Assembly (NCBI RefSeq): GCF_000732615.1
Contig: NZ_JPGL01000012.1
Location: forward strand, 62,001 to 126,000
Reading direction: 5' to 3'
DNA: 64,000 nt
From: Burkholderia paludis
GTDB taxonomy: Bacteria > Pseudomonadota > Gammaproteobacteria > Burkholderiales > Burkholderiaceae
In this document: in pieces, positions 22,798 to 33,457 of the stretch
Position numbering within the stretch: the stretch's first letter is position 1
How the letters are laid out: every line of letters begins with the position of its first letter
Translations under genes and position numbers: made by a program
Notes under the pieces: model-generated
The model's input: only the letters and a program-made list of their open reading frames with translations
Database searches by the model: none
What the model was told of the DNA's origin: nothing

Positions 22798-23661
22798 ATG
22801 CAACTCCAATCCCATCCCGCTTGCCGCCCGTTTTACGAAGCCGGCGAACTCACGCAACTGACGGCGTTCTACGAAGAAGGCCGCAACGTCATGTGGATGA
22901 TGCTGCGATCGGAGCCGAGGCCGTGCTTCAACCAGCAGCTCGTCACCGACATCATCCATCTCGCGCGCGTCGCACGCGACTCGGGCCTGCGGTTCGACTT
23001 CTGGGTGACGGGCTCGCTCGTCCCCGAGCTGTTCAATGTCGGCGGCGACCTGAGCTTCTTCGTCGACGCGATCCGCAGCGGCAAGCGCGACCTGCTGATG
23101 GCCTACGCGCGTTCGTGCATCGACGGCGTGTACGAGATCTACACGGGCTTCGGCACCGGGGCGATCTCGATCGCGATGGTCGAGGGCAGCGCGCTGGGCG
23201 GCGGCTTCGAGGCCGCGCTCGCGCATCACTACGTGCTCGCGCAGAAGGGCGTGAAGCTCGGGTTCCCCGAGATCGCGTTCAATCTGTTCCCGGGCATGGG
23301 CGGCTATTCGCTCGTCGCGCGCAAGGCGGACCGCGGCCTCGCGGAATCGCTGATCGCGACCGGTGAAGCGCACGTGGCCGAGTGGTACGAGGATCGCGGG
23401 CTGATCGACCAGACGTTCGACGCCGGCGACGCGTATCTCGCGACCCGCACCTTCATCGACGTGACGAAGCCGAAGCTGAACGGCGTGCGCGCGATGCTGC
23501 GCGCGCGCGAGCGGGTGTTCCAGCTGACGCGCTCCGAGCTGATGGACATCACGGAAGCGTGGGTGCATGCGGCGTTCACGATCGAGCCGAAGGATCTCGC
23601 GTACATGGAACGCCTCGTGATGCTGCAGAACCGGCGCGTGTCGAAGCTGCGCACGGTGTAA
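22798..23661 (+). CDS. rpfF: RpfF: BDSF (cis-2-dodecenoic acid) synthase, crotonase family
   Basis: 287 residues. The crotonase core is seen at VEGSALGGGFEAALAHHYVLA and KLGFPEIAFNLFPGMGGYSL; the two Glu residues (GGGFE and GFPE) match the catalytic pair of RpfF enzymes, which dehydrate 3-hydroxydodecanoyl-ACP and release the free unsaturated fatty acid by thioesterase action. The ATG at 22798 is preceded by ACGAGG. Convergent with rpfR, as in Burkholderia cenocepacia, where the pair makes and senses BDSF to control biofilm, motility and virulence. A longer open frame upstream is not supported. Confidence 0.93.
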   Translation: MQLQSHPACRPFYEAGELTQLTAFYEEGRNVMWMMLRSEPRPCFNQQLVTDIIHLARVARDSGLRFDFWVTGSLVPELFNVGGDLSFFVDAIRSGKRDLLMAYARSCIDGVYEIYTGFGTGAISIAMVEGSALGGGFEAALAHHYVLAQKGVKLGFPEIAFNLFPGMGGYSLVARKADRGLAESLIATGEAHVAEWYEDRGLIDQTFDAGDAYLATRTFIDVTKPKLNGVRAMLRARERVFQLTRSELMDITEAWVHAAFTIEPKDLAYMERLVMLQNRRVSKLRTV

Positions 23662-23667
23662 CGCGAC

Positions 23668-23694
23668 AGGCGCCGCCGCTTGCCGGCGGCGCCT
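23668..23694. terminator. Bidirectional hairpin between rpfF and rpfR
   Basis: An 11-base perfect inverted repeat (AGGCGCCGCCG / CGGCGGCGCCT) with a five-base loop lies in the 48-base gap between the convergent stop codons. No strong T-run is seen on either side. Symmetry and place suggest it separates the two transcripts. Confidence 0.6.
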
Positions 23695-23709
23695 GCGCGG
23701 CAACGGGGC

Positions 23710-25713
23710 TCAGGCGATCAGCCTGAGCTTTCTCGTCTCCGCGAGCCACGCCTCGAACGCCTGCGCCGGCATCGGGCGGGCGTAGTAGTAGCCCTGCGCG
23801 TGATCGACGTCGAGCTGCTTGAGGAATTCGGCTTCCGCATGCGTTTCGACGCCTTCGGCGATCACCGCGAAATTCAGCGCCTTCGCGAGCGACACGACCG
23901 AGCGCACCAGCGCCTGCGAACGCGGGTTGCGGTCGATGCCCGTGATGAAGGTGCGGTCGAGCTTGATCGCGTCGAGCGGCAGGCGCGACAACTGCGACAG
24001 CGACGAATAGCCGGTGCCGAAATCGTCGAGATGGATCTCCGCGCCGAGCTGGCGGAACTGCCGCATCAGCCCGTTGGCCGCATCCTCGTCCTCGATGAAG
24101 CAGCTCTCGGTCAGCTCGATGTCGAGCAGGCCGGGCTTGAGCCCCGCGGCGTCGAGAATCGACGCCAGCTGGTGCACGATGTTCATGTCCTGCAACTGCC
24201 GCGCCGACACGTTCACCGCGATCCGGATGTCGAGCCCCTGCGCCTTCCACGCGGCGGCCTGCGCGGCCGCGGTGCGCATCACCCAGCGCCCGAGCGGCGC
24301 GATCAGGCCGGACTCCTCCGCAAAACGGATGAACTCGATCGGCGCGACCAGCCCGCGATCGGGCGACTGCCAGCGGATCAGCGCCTCGACGCCGTGCACG
24401 TCGCCCGTCGCGATATCGACGACCGGCTGGTAGTGCAGCACGAACTGCTCCTCCTCCAGCGCCTTGCGCAGATTCGTGTCGAGCCACATGTACTTCGCCA
24501 CCTTCTGGTTCATCTCCAGCGAGAACACGCGGTACGTATGCTTGCCCGCCTCCTTGGCGACGTACATCGCGGTATCCGCGCTGCGGATCAGCGTCTCGAG
24601 CGAATCGCCGTGCTGCGGATGCATCGCGATGCCGATCGAGCAGCTCGTGTACACCTCCATCAACCCGAGATGGATCGGCGTGCGCAGCCGCTCGAGGATG
24701 ATCTGCGCGGTCGCCTCCAGCAGCGGCCGCGTGCCATGCTCGAACAGCACGAGGAATTCGTCGCCGCCGAGCCGCGCGAGCGTCGCGCCGGACGGCAGGC
24801 AGCCGTTGATGATCGCCGACACGTCCTGCAGCAGCCGGTCGCCGGTGATGTGGCCGTAGTGATCGTTGACGCGCTTGAAGTTGTCGAGATCGAGGAACAG
24901 GATGCCGACCTGCCCGCGCGACGCGGCGGTTTCCGCCGCGATCGCCGCGTGGATGCGCTCGCTGATCGCATGACGGTTCGGCAGCCCGGTGAGCACGTCG
25001 GTATTCGCGAGTTCGATGAGCCGCTGCTGCGCGCTGCGCTCCTCGGTGATGTCGATGCCCGAGCAGATCAGGAACTGCTCGTCCACGCCGCTGCCGCTCT
25101 GCACGAACTTGTTGCGGAACTGGAACAGGCGCGGCCCGTTCACCGTGTTGATGTAGCGCTCGACGGCGAACGAATGGTTGCTCGCGAAAAAGCCCGTGAT
25201 GTTGCTGCGCGACTGCGCGCCCTGCTCAGGGCTCATGAACAGCTCGAACGCACTGCGGCCGATCACGTCGACCTCGCGCCGGCCCGTCACTTCCTCGCAC
25301 AGGCGGTTGAAGCGCTGCACCATTCCGTTGCGGTCGAGAATGACCACGAGCGAATTCACTTCGGACACGACCTGCTCGGCGAACGCGAGCCCGTGCGCGA
25401 GATCGCCCGCGACGGATTCGGTGTCGGAATAGGCGGAGGCGGTGCCGGCCCAGTCGGTGGTGTCGACCTTCCTGCCGACGAGATGAAGGCTGACCGACTC
25501 GCCGAACAGCACGATGTCGAGCACCAGGTGCGACGTGACGCCGGTCAGCGCGCGCACGCATGCGGCCTGCTCGGCCGTCAGTGCGACGGCGACGTTGGTC
25601 AGGCCGCGAACGGCCGCCAGCTCGAGGGCGTTGCTGTCGCTGCCGAGACGCCAGCAGGGGCTGCGCGTACCGACGTGCGCTTCGAGCACCGCGCTATCGT
25701 TTTCGTCATCCAT
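23710..25713 (-). CDS. rpfR: RpfR: BDSF receptor, PAS-GGDEF-EAL cyclic-di-GMP enzyme
   Basis: 667 residues, cytosolic. In order: an N-terminal region (about 1-100) known in this family to contact RpfF, a PAS domain that binds BDSF (about 110-225; VILDRNGMVQRFNRLCEEVTG), a GGDEF domain with an intact motif (LARLGGDEFLVLFE) and an EAL domain with an intact EAL (HGVEALIRW) plus ELTESCFIEDE and DDFGTGYSS. BDSF binding is known to favour c-di-GMP breakdown. The start at 25713 (MDDEND) is used; the upstream open frame has no supporting site. Confidence 0.93.
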   Translation of the reverse strand: MDDENDSAVLEAHVGTRSPCWRLGSDSNALELAAVRGLTNVAVALTAEQAACVRALTGVTSHLVLDIVLFGESVSLHLVGRKVDTTDWAGTASAYSDTESVAGDLAHGLAFAEQVVSEVNSLVVILDRNGMVQRFNRLCEEVTGRREVDVIGRSAFELFMSPEQGAQSRSNITGFFASNHSFAVERYINTVNGPRLFQFRNKFVQSGSGVDEQFLICSGIDITEERSAQQRLIELANTDVLTGLPNRHAISERIHAAIAAETAASRGQVGILFLDLDNFKRVNDHYGHITGDRLLQDVSAIINGCLPSGATLARLGGDEFLVLFEHGTRPLLEATAQIILERLRTPIHLGLMEVYTSCSIGIAMHPQHGDSLETLIRSADTAMYVAKEAGKHTYRVFSLEMNQKVAKYMWLDTNLRKALEEEQFVLHYQPVVDIATGDVHGVEALIRWQSPDRGLVAPIEFIRFAEESGLIAPLGRWVMRTAAAQAAAWKAQGLDIRIAVNVSARQLQDMNIVHQLASILDAAGLKPGLLDIELTESCFIEDEDAANGLMRQFRQLGAEIHLDDFGTGYSSLSQLSRLPLDAIKLDRTFITGIDRNPRSQALVRSVVSLAKALNFAVIAEGVETHAEAEFLKQLDVDHAQGYYYARPMPAQAFEAWLAETRKLRLIA

Positions 25714-26273
25714 GGAGACGCCCCGATCCAGAAAAAACGCACAGTGTAGACGGAGGCGAGCCGGCCGGCCGCCCTTCCGGGTCGCACATCGCGCGCTCCC
25801 GGCCGGCGGTGATTGCCGTGAAGATGGGCCTCGTCCCGTACTTGTTTCCAACTAATGCGACCCGGCGTTCGCGCATGACGCGCGCAGGTGCTGCCAAACG
25901 AATGATGAGACCCATCTTATCAAATGACGATCGGGATTGGCACTCACATTTAGAGCAGAGTGTCAAGGAATCGGGGCTCAGTTGGCAAGCCGGATTATTC
26001 ATGATTGGCAGTCCGCGAGAACGCGTTTGACGCACTGCGCAATGCGGCCGGTGCAACCGGCAAAGTGCCCGGCGGGCGGGCGTTTGCGGCGGATCCGGGA
26101 AATCCCGGATCGCATGATGACAGACGCATGACAGCAGGGTCGGATCGCATGACTGCGACCCGATTTTCCGTCATTTTTTCATTCTTATGATGCGTGAATG
26201 CGCAGACTTCATTTCACAATCCGTGGCAATGTCGTCCGCGCAGCGGCGCGGGGTGCCCGCGCCGCGATGCGGC
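25714..26273. other. Intergenic region upstream of rpfR
   Basis: About 560 bases between rpfR and the oxoprolinase stop. It is less GC-rich than its surroundings near 25900-26010 and 26150-26200, which fits promoter DNA. A GGGTCG...CGACCC inverted repeat near 26137-26161 is followed on the plus strand by T-rich sequence. Two copies of CGGATCGCATGA lie near 26106 and 26140. No gene is supported. Confidence 0.45.
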
Positions 26274-29200
26274 TCAGTCCGCGGCGCCGTATCCACCGCC
26301 GCCCGGGGTCTCGACGACGAACACGTCACCCGGCGCCATCTGTGCGCGGCCGATATGGTCGAGCGCCTCGACCGTGCCGTCCGCGCGCTCGATCGTGTTG
26401 CGCCCGAGCGCGCCCGCCGCGCCGCCGGCCGCGCCGAACGGCGCGTGGATCCGGTTGTTCGACAGGATCGACGCGGTCATCGGCTCGAGGAAGCGGATCC
26501 GCCGCACCGCGCCGTCGCCGCCGCGCCAGCGCCCGGCGCCGCCCGACCCGGCGCGGATCCGGTGCGAGTCGAGCCGCACCGGGTAGCGCCATTCCAATAT
26601 CTCCGGATCGGTGAGCCGCGAGTTCGTCATGTGGGTCTGCACCGCGCCGACGCCGGCGAAGCCGTCGCCCGCGCCGCTCCCGCCCGCGATCGTCTCGTAG
26701 TACTGAACCCGCTCGTTGCCGAAAGTGAAGTTGTTCATCGTTCCCTGGCTCGACGCGACGCAGCCCAGCGCGCCGTACAGCGCGTTGGTGATCGCCGACG
26801 ACGTCTCGACGTTGCCCGACACGACCGCCGCCGGATACTCGGGGTTCAGCATCGAGCGTGCCGGCACGATCACCGTGAGCGGCTTCAGGCAGCCGGCGTT
26901 CAGCGGGATGTCGTCGCCGACCAGCGTGCGGAACACGTACAGCACGGCGGCCATGCACACGGCCTTCGGCGCGTTGAAGTTGTTGTCGAGCTGCGCGGAC
27001 GTGCCCGTGAAATCGATTTCCGCGCGCCGCGCCGCGCGGTCGACGCGGATCGCGACCCGAATCTCGGCGCCGTTGTCGAGCGGATAGCGGTACGCGCCGT
27101 CCTGCAGCGCGCCGATCACGCGCCGCACGGCCTCCTCCGCGTTGTCCTGCACGTGCCCCATGAACGCGAGCACGACGTCGCGGCCGAACTGCGCGACCAT
27201 CCGGCGCAACTCGTCCACGCCCTTCTGGTTCGCGGCGACCTGTGCGCGCAGGTCGGCCATGTTCTGCTCGACGTTGCGCGCCGGGTAGCGGCCCGACGCG
27301 AGCAGCGCGCGGGTTTGCGCGTCGCGCAGCTCGCCGGCCGACACGAGTTGCCAGTTGTCGATCAGCACGCCCTCTTCGTCGATATGCGTCGAGTCGGGCG
27401 GCATCGAGCCCGGCGTCGTGCCGCCGATGTCCGCGTGATGGCCGCGCGAGCCGACGTAGAACAGCGGTGCGTCCGAGCCGTCCGCGAACACCGGCGTGAT
27501 GACGGTCACGTCCGGCAGGTGCGTGCCGCCGTGGTACGGGTCGTTCAGCATGAAGACGTCGCCGTCGCGCATGCGGCCGCGGTTGCGCTCGATCACCGTG
27601 CGGATGCTCTCGCCCATCGACCCGAGGTGCACGGGCATGTGCGGCGCATTCGCGATCAGGTTGCCGTCGCCGTCGAAGATCGCGCACGAGAAGTCGAGCC
27701 GCTCCTTGATGTTCACCGAGTACGCGGTGTTCTGCAGCCGCAGCCCCATCTGCTCGGCGATCGACATGAACAGGTTGTTGAAGATCTCGAGCCGCACCGG
27801 ATCGGCGTCGGTGCCGAGCGAGCGGCGCGTCGGCAGCGGCGTCGCGCGCGTCAGCACGAGATTGCCCTGCGCGGTCATCCGCGCGCGCCAGCCGGGCTCG
27901 ACCACGGTCGTGCCGTTGCGCTCCGCGACGATCGCCGGGCCGTCGATCGTGTCGCCGGCCAGCAGCGTGTCGCGCACGTAAAGCGCCGCGTCGTGCCACT
28001 GGCCGCCGGAATGGAAGCGCACGGCGGAAGCGGCGTGCGGCGCGGCGCCGTCGCCCTCGCCCGCTCCGCGCGGCGCGAGCGGCGCGATCTCCACCGGCGC
28101 GTCGGAGCGGCCGATCGCCTCGACCGACGCAAGCTCGGCGACGAGCGGCGTGCCGGGCATCAGGAACGCGTAGCGTTGCCGGTACGCGGCCTCGAACGCC
28201 TGCTGCATCGCGGCAACGCTGCCGGCCGGCACGTCGAGCGCCGAATCGGTGCCCTGGTAGCGCAGGTGCACGCGCCGCTCGGTCGCGATCCGCTCCGGCG
28301 CGACGCCCTGCTCGCGCAGCGCGCCGACGGCCTCGTCGGCCAGCCGGTCGAGCGCCGCGTGCAGCGCCGGCAGCGACGCGTCGGACAGCACGACCTCGAC
28401 CGCACGCTCGCGCATCGCGGTCTGGTCGGCCAGGCCCATCCCGTACGCGGACAGCACGCCCGCGAGCGGGTGCGCGAACACCTGCGTCATCCCGAGCGCG
28501 TCGGCCACGCCGCACGCGTGCTGGCCGCCCGCGCCGCCGAACGTCGTCAGCACGTAGCGCGATACGTCGTGGCCGCGCTGCACGGAGATCTTCTTGATCG
28601 CGTTCGCCATGCTGCCGATCGCGATTTCCAGGAAGCCTTCGGCGAGCGCCTCGGGCGTCTCGCGCCGCCCCGTCGCCGCGTGGATCTCGTCGGCGAGCGC
28701 GGCGAACTTCGCGACCACGCCGTCGCGGTCGAGCGGCTGGTCCGCCCGCGGGCCGAACACGCGCGGGAAATGATCGGGCTGGATCTTGCCGAGCATCACG
28801 TTGCAGTCGGTCACCGTCAGCGGGCCGCCGCGCCGGTACGCGGCCGGCCCCGGGTTCGCGCCGGCCGACTCGGGCCCGACGCGCAGCCGCGCGCCGTCGA
28901 AGCCGAGCACCGAGCCGCCGCCCGCGGCGACCGTGTGGATGCTCATCATCGGCGCGCGCATCCGCACGCCGGCCACCTGCGTCTCGAACACGCGCTCGAA
29001 TTCGCCGTTGTAGTGCGACACGTCGGTCGACGTGCCGCCCATGTCGAAGCCGATCACCCGCTCGAAGCCGGCCGCCTGCGCGGCGCGCACCATCCCGACG
29101 ATGCCGCCGGCCGGCCCGGACAGGATCGCGTCCTTGCCCTGGAATGCGTCGGCGCGCGTCAGCCCGCCGCTGCTCTGCATGAACTGCAGGTTCACGCCCG

Positions 29201-29924
29201 GCATCTCGCGCGCGACCTGCTCGACGTAGCGGCGCAGGATCGGCGACAGGTACGCGTCGACGACGGTCGTGTCGCCGCGCGACACCATCTTCATCAGCGG
29301 GGACACCTCGTGCGACACCGAGACCTGCGTGAAGCCGATGCGGCGCGCGAGCGCGGCCAGCGCGCGTTCGTGCGCGGTATGGCGATAGCCGTGGATCAGG
29401 ACGATCGCGAGCGCGCGCACGCCGTCGTCGAACACGCGGCGCAGCGCGGCTTCGGCGGCCCGTTCGTCGAGCGGCGCGACGACCTCGCCATGCGCGCCGA
29501 CGCGCTCGTCGATCTCAACGACCGTCTCGTACAGCGCGTCGGGCAGCACGATGTCGAGATCGAACAGGCGCGGCCGGTTCTGGTACGCGATGCGCAGCAC
29601 GTCGCGAAAACCGCGCGTCGTCGCGAGCGCGGTGCGTTCGCCCTTGCGTTCGAGCAGCGCGTTGGTCGCCACCGTCGTGCCCATCTTCACCATGTCGACG
29701 CGCTCGGGCGTGATCGGCTCGCCGTCGGCCAGGCCGAGCAGGTGGCGGATGCCGGCCACGGCCGCGTCGCGGTACTGCTCGGGGTTCTCCGACAGCAGCT
29801 TGTGCGTGACGAGCGTGCCGTCGGGCCGGCGCGCGACGATGTCGGTGAACGTGCCGCCGCGGTCGATCCAGAATTGCCAGCGCGCGGTATCGGAGGGAAC
29901 GGGGGAAAGGTGTCGATCGGTCAT
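26274..29924 (-). CDS. 5-oxoprolinase / hydantoinase family protein, fused HyuA-HyuB
   Basis: 1216 residues. The N-terminal half (about 1-690) is HyuA-like, with the ATP-binding [12 protein letters not shown] start, [18 protein letters not shown] and the acetate-kinase-like [11 protein letters not shown]. The C-terminal half (about 700-1216) is HyuB-like ([37 protein letters not shown], ending ETPGGGGYG). This fused form is that of OPLAH, which uses ATP to open 5-oxoproline to glutamate; hydantoinases and acetone carboxylases are relatives. Together with the MFS gene and the D-glutamate cyclase-like gene upstream it suggests a 5-oxoproline/D-glutamate route. An upstream in-frame start at 29996 lacks support. 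Confidence 0.85.
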   Translation of the reverse strand: MTDRHLSPVPSDTARWQFWIDRGGTFTDIVARRPDGTLVTHKLLSENPEQYRDAAVAGIRHLLGLADGEPITPERVDMVKMGTTVATNALLERKGERTALATTRGFRDVLRIAYQNRPRLFDLDIVLPDALYETVVEIDERVGAHGEVVAPLDERAAEAALRRVFDDGVRALAIVLIHGYRHTAHERALAALARRIGFTQVSVSHEVSPLMKMVSRGDTTVVDAYLSPILRRYVEQVAREMPGVNLQFMQSSGGLTRADAFQGKDAILSGPAGGIVGMVRAAQAAGFERVIGFDMGGTSTDVSHYNGEFERVFETQVAGVRMRAPMMSIHTVAAGGGSVLGFDGARLRVGPESAGANPGPAAYRRGGPLTVTDCNVMLGKIQPDHFPRVFGPRADQPLDRDGVVAKFAALADEIHAATGRRETPEALAEGFLEIAIGSMANAIKKISVQRGHDVSRYVLTTFGGAGGQHACGVADALGMTQVFAHPLAGVLSAYGMGLADQTAMRERAVEVVLSDASLPALHAALDRLADEAVGALREQGVAPERIATERRVHLRYQGTDSALDVPAGSVAAMQQAFEAAYRQRYAFLMPGTPLVAELASVEAIGRSDAPVEIAPLAPRGAGEGDGAAPHAASAVRFHSGGQWHDAALYVRDTLLAGDTIDGPAIVAERNGTTVVEPGWRARMTAQGNLVLTRATPLPTRRSLGTDADPVRLEIFNNLFMSIAEQMGLRLQNTAYSVNIKERLDFSCAIFDGDGNLIANAPHMPVHLGSMGESIRTVIERNRGRMRDGDVFMLNDPYHGGTHLPDVTVITPVFADGSDAPLFYVGSRGHHADIGGTTPGSMPPDSTHIDEEGVLIDNWQLVSAGELRDAQTRALLASGRYPARNVEQNMADLRAQVAANQKGVDELRRMVAQFGRDVVLAFMGHVQDNAEEAVRRVIGALQDGAYRYPLDNGAEIRVAIRVDRAARRAEIDFTGTSAQLDNNFNAPKAVCMAAVLYVFRTLVGDDIPLNAGCLKPLTVIVPARSMLNPEYPAAVVSGNVETSSAITNALYGALGCVASSQGTMNNFTFGNERVQYYETIAGGSGAGDGFAGVGAVQTHMTNSRLTDPEILEWRYPVRLDSHRIRAGSGGAGRWRGGDGAVRRIRFLEPMTASILSNNRIHAPFGAAGGAAGALGRNTIERADGTVEALDHIGRAQMAPGDVFVVETPGGGGYGAAD

Positions 29925-30051
29925 GATGTCGGGTCGAAGCGTCGTTGAATCGGGAGACGAGCGCCGCCGCACGGCGCGCGGCGCGCGCCGTGTCACGGTG
30001 GCGATGGAACGGGGGAAGAAAACGGCGGCGAAAGGCGGGACGCCCCGCCGC

Positions 30052-31350
30052 TCACGCGGCGTCGAGTTCGCGGCCGCGCGTTTCGGGCAGCGTCAGCGCG
30101 GCGACGATCACCACGCCGTACGCGGCGACCGCGAACAGGCCGATGCTCGTGCCGAGCCCGTATTGCTTGGACAGCGCGCCGATCAGGAACGGGAACAGCG
30201 CGCCGATCGCGCGGCCCACGTTGTAGCAGAAGCCCTGACCGGAGCCGCGCACGCGGGTCGGGAACAGCTCGGTCAGGAACGCGCCCATCCCGGAGAAGAT
30301 GCCCGATGCGAAGAAGCCGAGCGGGAAGCCGAGCCAGAGCATCGACGCGTTGGTCAGGTTCAGCGACGTGTACGCGAACGCGATCACCATCGAGCCCACC
30401 GCGAACAGGATGAAGTTCGGCTTGCGGCCGAGACGGTCGGTCAGGTACGCGCTCGCCAGGTAGCCGACCCACGAGCCGAGGATGATCATCGCGAGATAAC
30501 CGCCGGTGCCCATCACGGTCAGGTGCCGCTCGGTCTTCAGGAAGGTCGGCAGCCACGTCGTGATCGCGTAGTAGCCGCCCTGCGCGCCGGTCGTCAGCAG
30601 CGCCGCGCGCAGCGTCGTCGTGATCAGCTGCGGCGAGAAGATCTCGGTGAGGCGCGGCGCATCGGCCGTTTTCGCCTGCGCGGCCTTCTCCTTCTCGTAG
30701 ACGTCCGGCTCCTTCACGTAGCGGCGGATCGCGACGACCAGCAGCGCGGGCGCCAGCCCGACGAAGAACAGCGCGCGCCATGCCTGCTCGGGCGGCAGCA
30801 CCGAGAACAGCAGCGCATACAGCAGCGCGCACAGCCCCCAGCCGATCGCCCAGCCCGACTGCACGAGGCCGACCGCCCGGCCGCGATCGCGCGCGCGGAT
30901 GACTTCGCCGATCAGCACCGCGCCGGCCGTCCATTCGCCGCCGAAGCCGAAGCCCATCAGCGCGCGCGCCGCGAGCAACTGCGGGTAGTTCTGCGCGAGC
31001 CCGCACAGCGCGGTGAACGCGGCGAACCACAGCACGGTGAGCTGCAGCGTGCGCACGCGGCCGATCCGGTCCGACAGGATGCCGGCGATCCAGCCGCCGG
31101 CCGCCGACGCGAGCAGCGTGATCGTGCCGATCAGGCCGGCGTCCGCCAGCGAGAGGCCCCAGGTCGCGACCAGGGTCGGGATCACGAACGACAGCATCTG
31201 CGTGTCCATCCCGTCGAGCATGTAGCCGACCTTGCAGCTCCAGAAGGCGCGGCGCTCGCGCGGCTGCGCATCGGCGTACCACGAGAACAGGCCGTTGCGC
31301 TCGGGGCCCGCGGGCTCCGCGGCGCTCGCCGCGAGGGTCTTGCTTTCCAT
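30052..31350 (-). CDS. MFS transporter, metabolite:H+ symporter type
   Basis: 432 residues with 12 predicted membrane segments. The MFS loop motif [15 protein letters not shown] is between helices 2 and 3, followed by [20 protein letters not shown], a pattern of the sugar-acid/aromatic-acid (AAHS, SialP-like) symporters. A second loop signature is [15 protein letters not shown]. It starts 64 bases after the D-glutamate cyclase-like gene and precedes the oxoprolinase by 127 bases, so it is probably the importer for their substrate, such as 5-oxoproline or a related acid (inferred). Confidence 0.88.
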   Translation of the reverse strand: MESKTLAASAAEPAGPERNGLFSWYADAQPRERRAFWSCKVGYMLDGMDTQMLSFVIPTLVATWGLSLADAGLIGTITLLASAAGGWIAGILSDRIGRVRTLQLTVLWFAAFTALCGLAQNYPQLLAARALMGFGFGGEWTAGAVLIGEVIRARDRGRAVGLVQSGWAIGWGLCALLYALLFSVLPPEQAWRALFFVGLAPALLVVAIRRYVKEPDVYEKEKAAQAKTADAPRLTEIFSPQLITTTLRAALLTTGAQGGYYAITTWLPTFLKTERHLTVMGTGGYLAMIILGSWVGYLASAYLTDRLGRKPNFILFAVGSMVIAFAYTSLNLTNASMLWLGFPLGFFASGIFSGMGAFLTELFPTRVRGSGQGFCYNVGRAIGALFPFLIGALSKQYGLGTSIGLFAVAAYGVVIVAALTLPETRGRELDAA

Positions 31351-31414
31351 GGTGGTGCTCCTGTCGTTGTGTGCCGTCGAAATGGCGTCGAATGAGGGCG
31401 GGCGTCGTCGCGGC

Positions 31415-32188
31415 TCAGAACACGGCCAGCGATGCGTTCGTGATGTCGGTCATCAGCATGTGGCCGGGCGTGTGGGCGATGGCGATCGGCAGTTGCGCCT
31501 CCATCAGCGCGGTTTGCGGCGTCACGCCGCACGCCCAGAACACCGGCAGTTCGCCGTCGCGGATCGTCACCGCGTCGCCGAATTCGGGGGCGCCCAGATC
31601 GGCGATGCCCAGTTCGCGCGGATCGCCGAGATGGATCGGCGCGCCGTGCACGCCCGGGAACCGGCTCGTGATCTGCACCGCGCGAATCGCGTCGGCGCCG
31701 CGCATCGGGCGCATCGACACGACGAGCTGGCCGCCGAAGATGCCGGCGCGGCGGTTCGGAATCGACGTGCGGTACATCGGCACGTTGCGCCCCTCCTCGA
31801 CGTGGCGCAGCCCGATCCCCTCGCGCGCCAGCATGTCCTCGAACGAGAACGAACAGCCGATCGCGAACACGACGAAATCGTCGCGCCACAACGCCTCCAG
31901 CGACTCGACGCGCTCGGCGAGGCGGCCGTCGCGGTATACGTTATAGCTCGGCACATCGGTGCGGATGTCGAGATCCTCGCCGAGCGCGTCGAGCCGGAAC
32001 GCGCCCGGCTCGCCGACGCCGAGCAGCGGGCACGCTTTCGGGTTCGCCTGGCAGAAGCGCAGGAAATCGTGCGCGTACGCGTCGGGCAGGATCGCCAGAT
32101 TCGCTTGCGCGAACGGGCCGCAATGGCCGGCGGTCGGGCCGCGGAACGCGCCGCGGCGCACGGACTGGCGGAATTCGGAAGGGGTCAT
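31415..32188 (-). CDS. DUF1445 protein, D-glutamate cyclase-like (putative hydro-lyase)
   Basis: 257 residues matching the UPF0317/DUF1445 family: [19 protein letters not shown] near the N-terminus, [36 protein letters not shown] with a conserved Cys, [10 protein letters not shown], and the C-terminal [12 protein letters not shown]...[11 protein letters not shown]. The mammalian relative converts D-glutamate to 5-oxo-D-proline. First gene of a three-gene unit with an MFS carrier and an oxoprolinase, which matches that chemistry. Bacterial members are often annotated only as hydro-lyases, so the precise reaction is inferred. Confidence 0.8.
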   Translation of the reverse strand: MTPSEFRQSVRRGAFRGPTAGHCGPFAQANLAILPDAYAHDFLRFCQANPKACPLLGVGEPGAFRLDALGEDLDIRTDVPSYNVYRDGRLAERVESLEALWRDDFVVFAIGCSFSFEDMLAREGIGLRHVEEGRNVPMYRTSIPNRRAGIFGGQLVVSMRPMRGADAIRAVQITSRFPGVHGAPIHLGDPRELGIADLGAPEFGDAVTIRDGELPVFWACGVTPQTALMEAQLPIAIAHTPGHMLMTDITNASLAVF

Positions 32189-32393
32189 GAGAGTCGTTCG
32201 CGGATCGGGATGACGTGGCGATGACGGCGGTGTGTCATCGGATACGGCGAAGAATAGAAAAGAAAAAATTTTGTCGCCAACGAGTTTTTTTGCGCTTCGT
32301 GTATAGAATTTCTTAACGGATCTCGGGGTTTTCCCCGGCTCCGTTCACTTTTCCTCACCGGCAAGCTGCGCTGCCACCGTCCGCCCGACCGCC

Positions 32394-33326
32394 ATGAACA
32401 CGCGTTTTCTCGAAACCTTCGTCACGCTCGCGAAGCTGCGCAACTTCCGCACGACGGCCGCCGCGCTGCATGCGACGCCGGCCGCGATCTCGCAGCGCGT
32501 GAAGGCGCTCGAGGACGAGCTGCAGACGGTGCTCGTCGACCGCGACAGCCGCGAATTCCGGCTCACGCCGAACGGCGAGTACCTGCTCGGTTACGCGAAG
32601 GCCGTGGTCGAGGCGACGCAGGAGCTGCAGGCCGCCGCGTCCGGCGAGAGCGCGCTGCGCGGCAAGCTGCGGCTGGGGGTGATCGAGACCGTCGTGCACA
32701 GCTGGCTGCCGAACTGCATGCGGCGGCTCGCGGCCGACTATCCGCAGCTCGAAATCGACCTGACCGTCGACGTGAGCGTCGTGCTGCAGCGCCGGCTGAT
32801 GGCCGGGGAGCTCGACCTGATCATCCGCGTCGAGGGCAGCGACGAGGCGTCGGTCGTGTGCGACGCGCTCGCGAGCTATCCGGTGCGCTGGATCGCGCGC
32901 GCGGGGCTGCTGCCGAACACGCGCACGGGTCTGGCGCGGCAGGTGCTGCGCCAGCCGATCCTGACCTACGGGCGCGGCACGGCGCCCCATCGCGCGCTCG
33001 AGGACATCGTCCGCACGCTCGCGCACGCGCACGGCGTGCCGCTGTCGGACACGCGCATCACCGGCTCGCCGTCGATCTCGGTGATCGTGCAGCTGGTGCG
33101 CGACGGCTTCGGCGTCGCCGCGATTCCGGTGCTGTTCGTCGATGCGCTGATCGAGCGCGGCGAAGTCGTCGAGTTGCCGCTGCAACCGTCGCCGCCGTCG
33201 ATCGTCGTCTCGATGTCGCGGCGCGCGGACGCGCCGAGGTACGTGCACGGCGCGGCGATCGCGGCGCGGGCCGCGTGTCACGAGTATTGCGGCAAGAGCA
33301 AGCGGCTGCTGGTCGAGGCGCTGTGA
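32394..33326 (+). CDS. LysR family regulator of the 5-oxoprolinase unit
   Basis: 310 residues. The N-terminal helix-turn-helix (FLETFVTLAKLRNFRTTAAALHATPAAISQRVKALEDEL) is followed by a periplasmic-binding-like effector domain (GKLRLGVIETVVHSWLPN onward). Divergent from the D-glutamate cyclase-like gene across 205 bases; this spacer is AT-rich around 32255-32315, fitting shared promoters and LysR sites. Such regulators usually activate the divergent operon when its substrate is present, so 5-oxoproline or D-glutamate is a plausible inducer, by inference. Confidence 0.88.
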   Translation: MNTRFLETFVTLAKLRNFRTTAAALHATPAAISQRVKALEDELQTVLVDRDSREFRLTPNGEYLLGYAKAVVEATQELQAAASGESALRGKLRLGVIETVVHSWLPNCMRRLAADYPQLEIDLTVDVSVVLQRRLMAGELDLIIRVEGSDEASVVCDALASYPVRWIARAGLLPNTRTGLARQVLRQPILTYGRGTAPHRALEDIVRTLAHAHGVPLSDTRITGSPSISVIVQLVRDGFGVAAIPVLFVDALIERGEVVELPLQPSPPSIVVSMSRRADAPRYVHGAAIAARAACHEYCGKSKRLLVEAL

Positions 33327-33457
33327 TGCGGTGACGCGGTTCGGGCGAGCGCTGCGCGACGCGCATCGCATCGCCCCGTTCGCGCTTGCGTTTGCGCGAC
33401 GCATGCGCAGCGCGCGATCGCCCGTCCGTCACGCGAAACCGGTGAAACGGCAGCCAA

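Noticed and set aside
25714-25851. N-terminal extension of rpfR upstream of 25713
   Set aside because: The extra 46 residues are low-complexity, with no known counterpart in RpfR as I recall it; the start at 25713 gives a 667-residue protein with the N-terminal domain directly following.
26137-26161. GGGTCG...CGACCC hairpin with T-rich sequence after it, as a terminator
   Set aside because: Its T-run follows on the plus strand, where no gene ends nearby; on the minus strand, where the oxoprolinase ends, no T-run follows. Left as a feature of the intergenic region only.
26187-29948. Plus-strand open frame of 1253 codons
   Set aside because: It is exactly antisense to the fused oxoprolinase, and its translation is dominated by Arg, His, Ala, Val and Asp without any recognisable domain. 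High GC at third positions keeps the opposite strand open.
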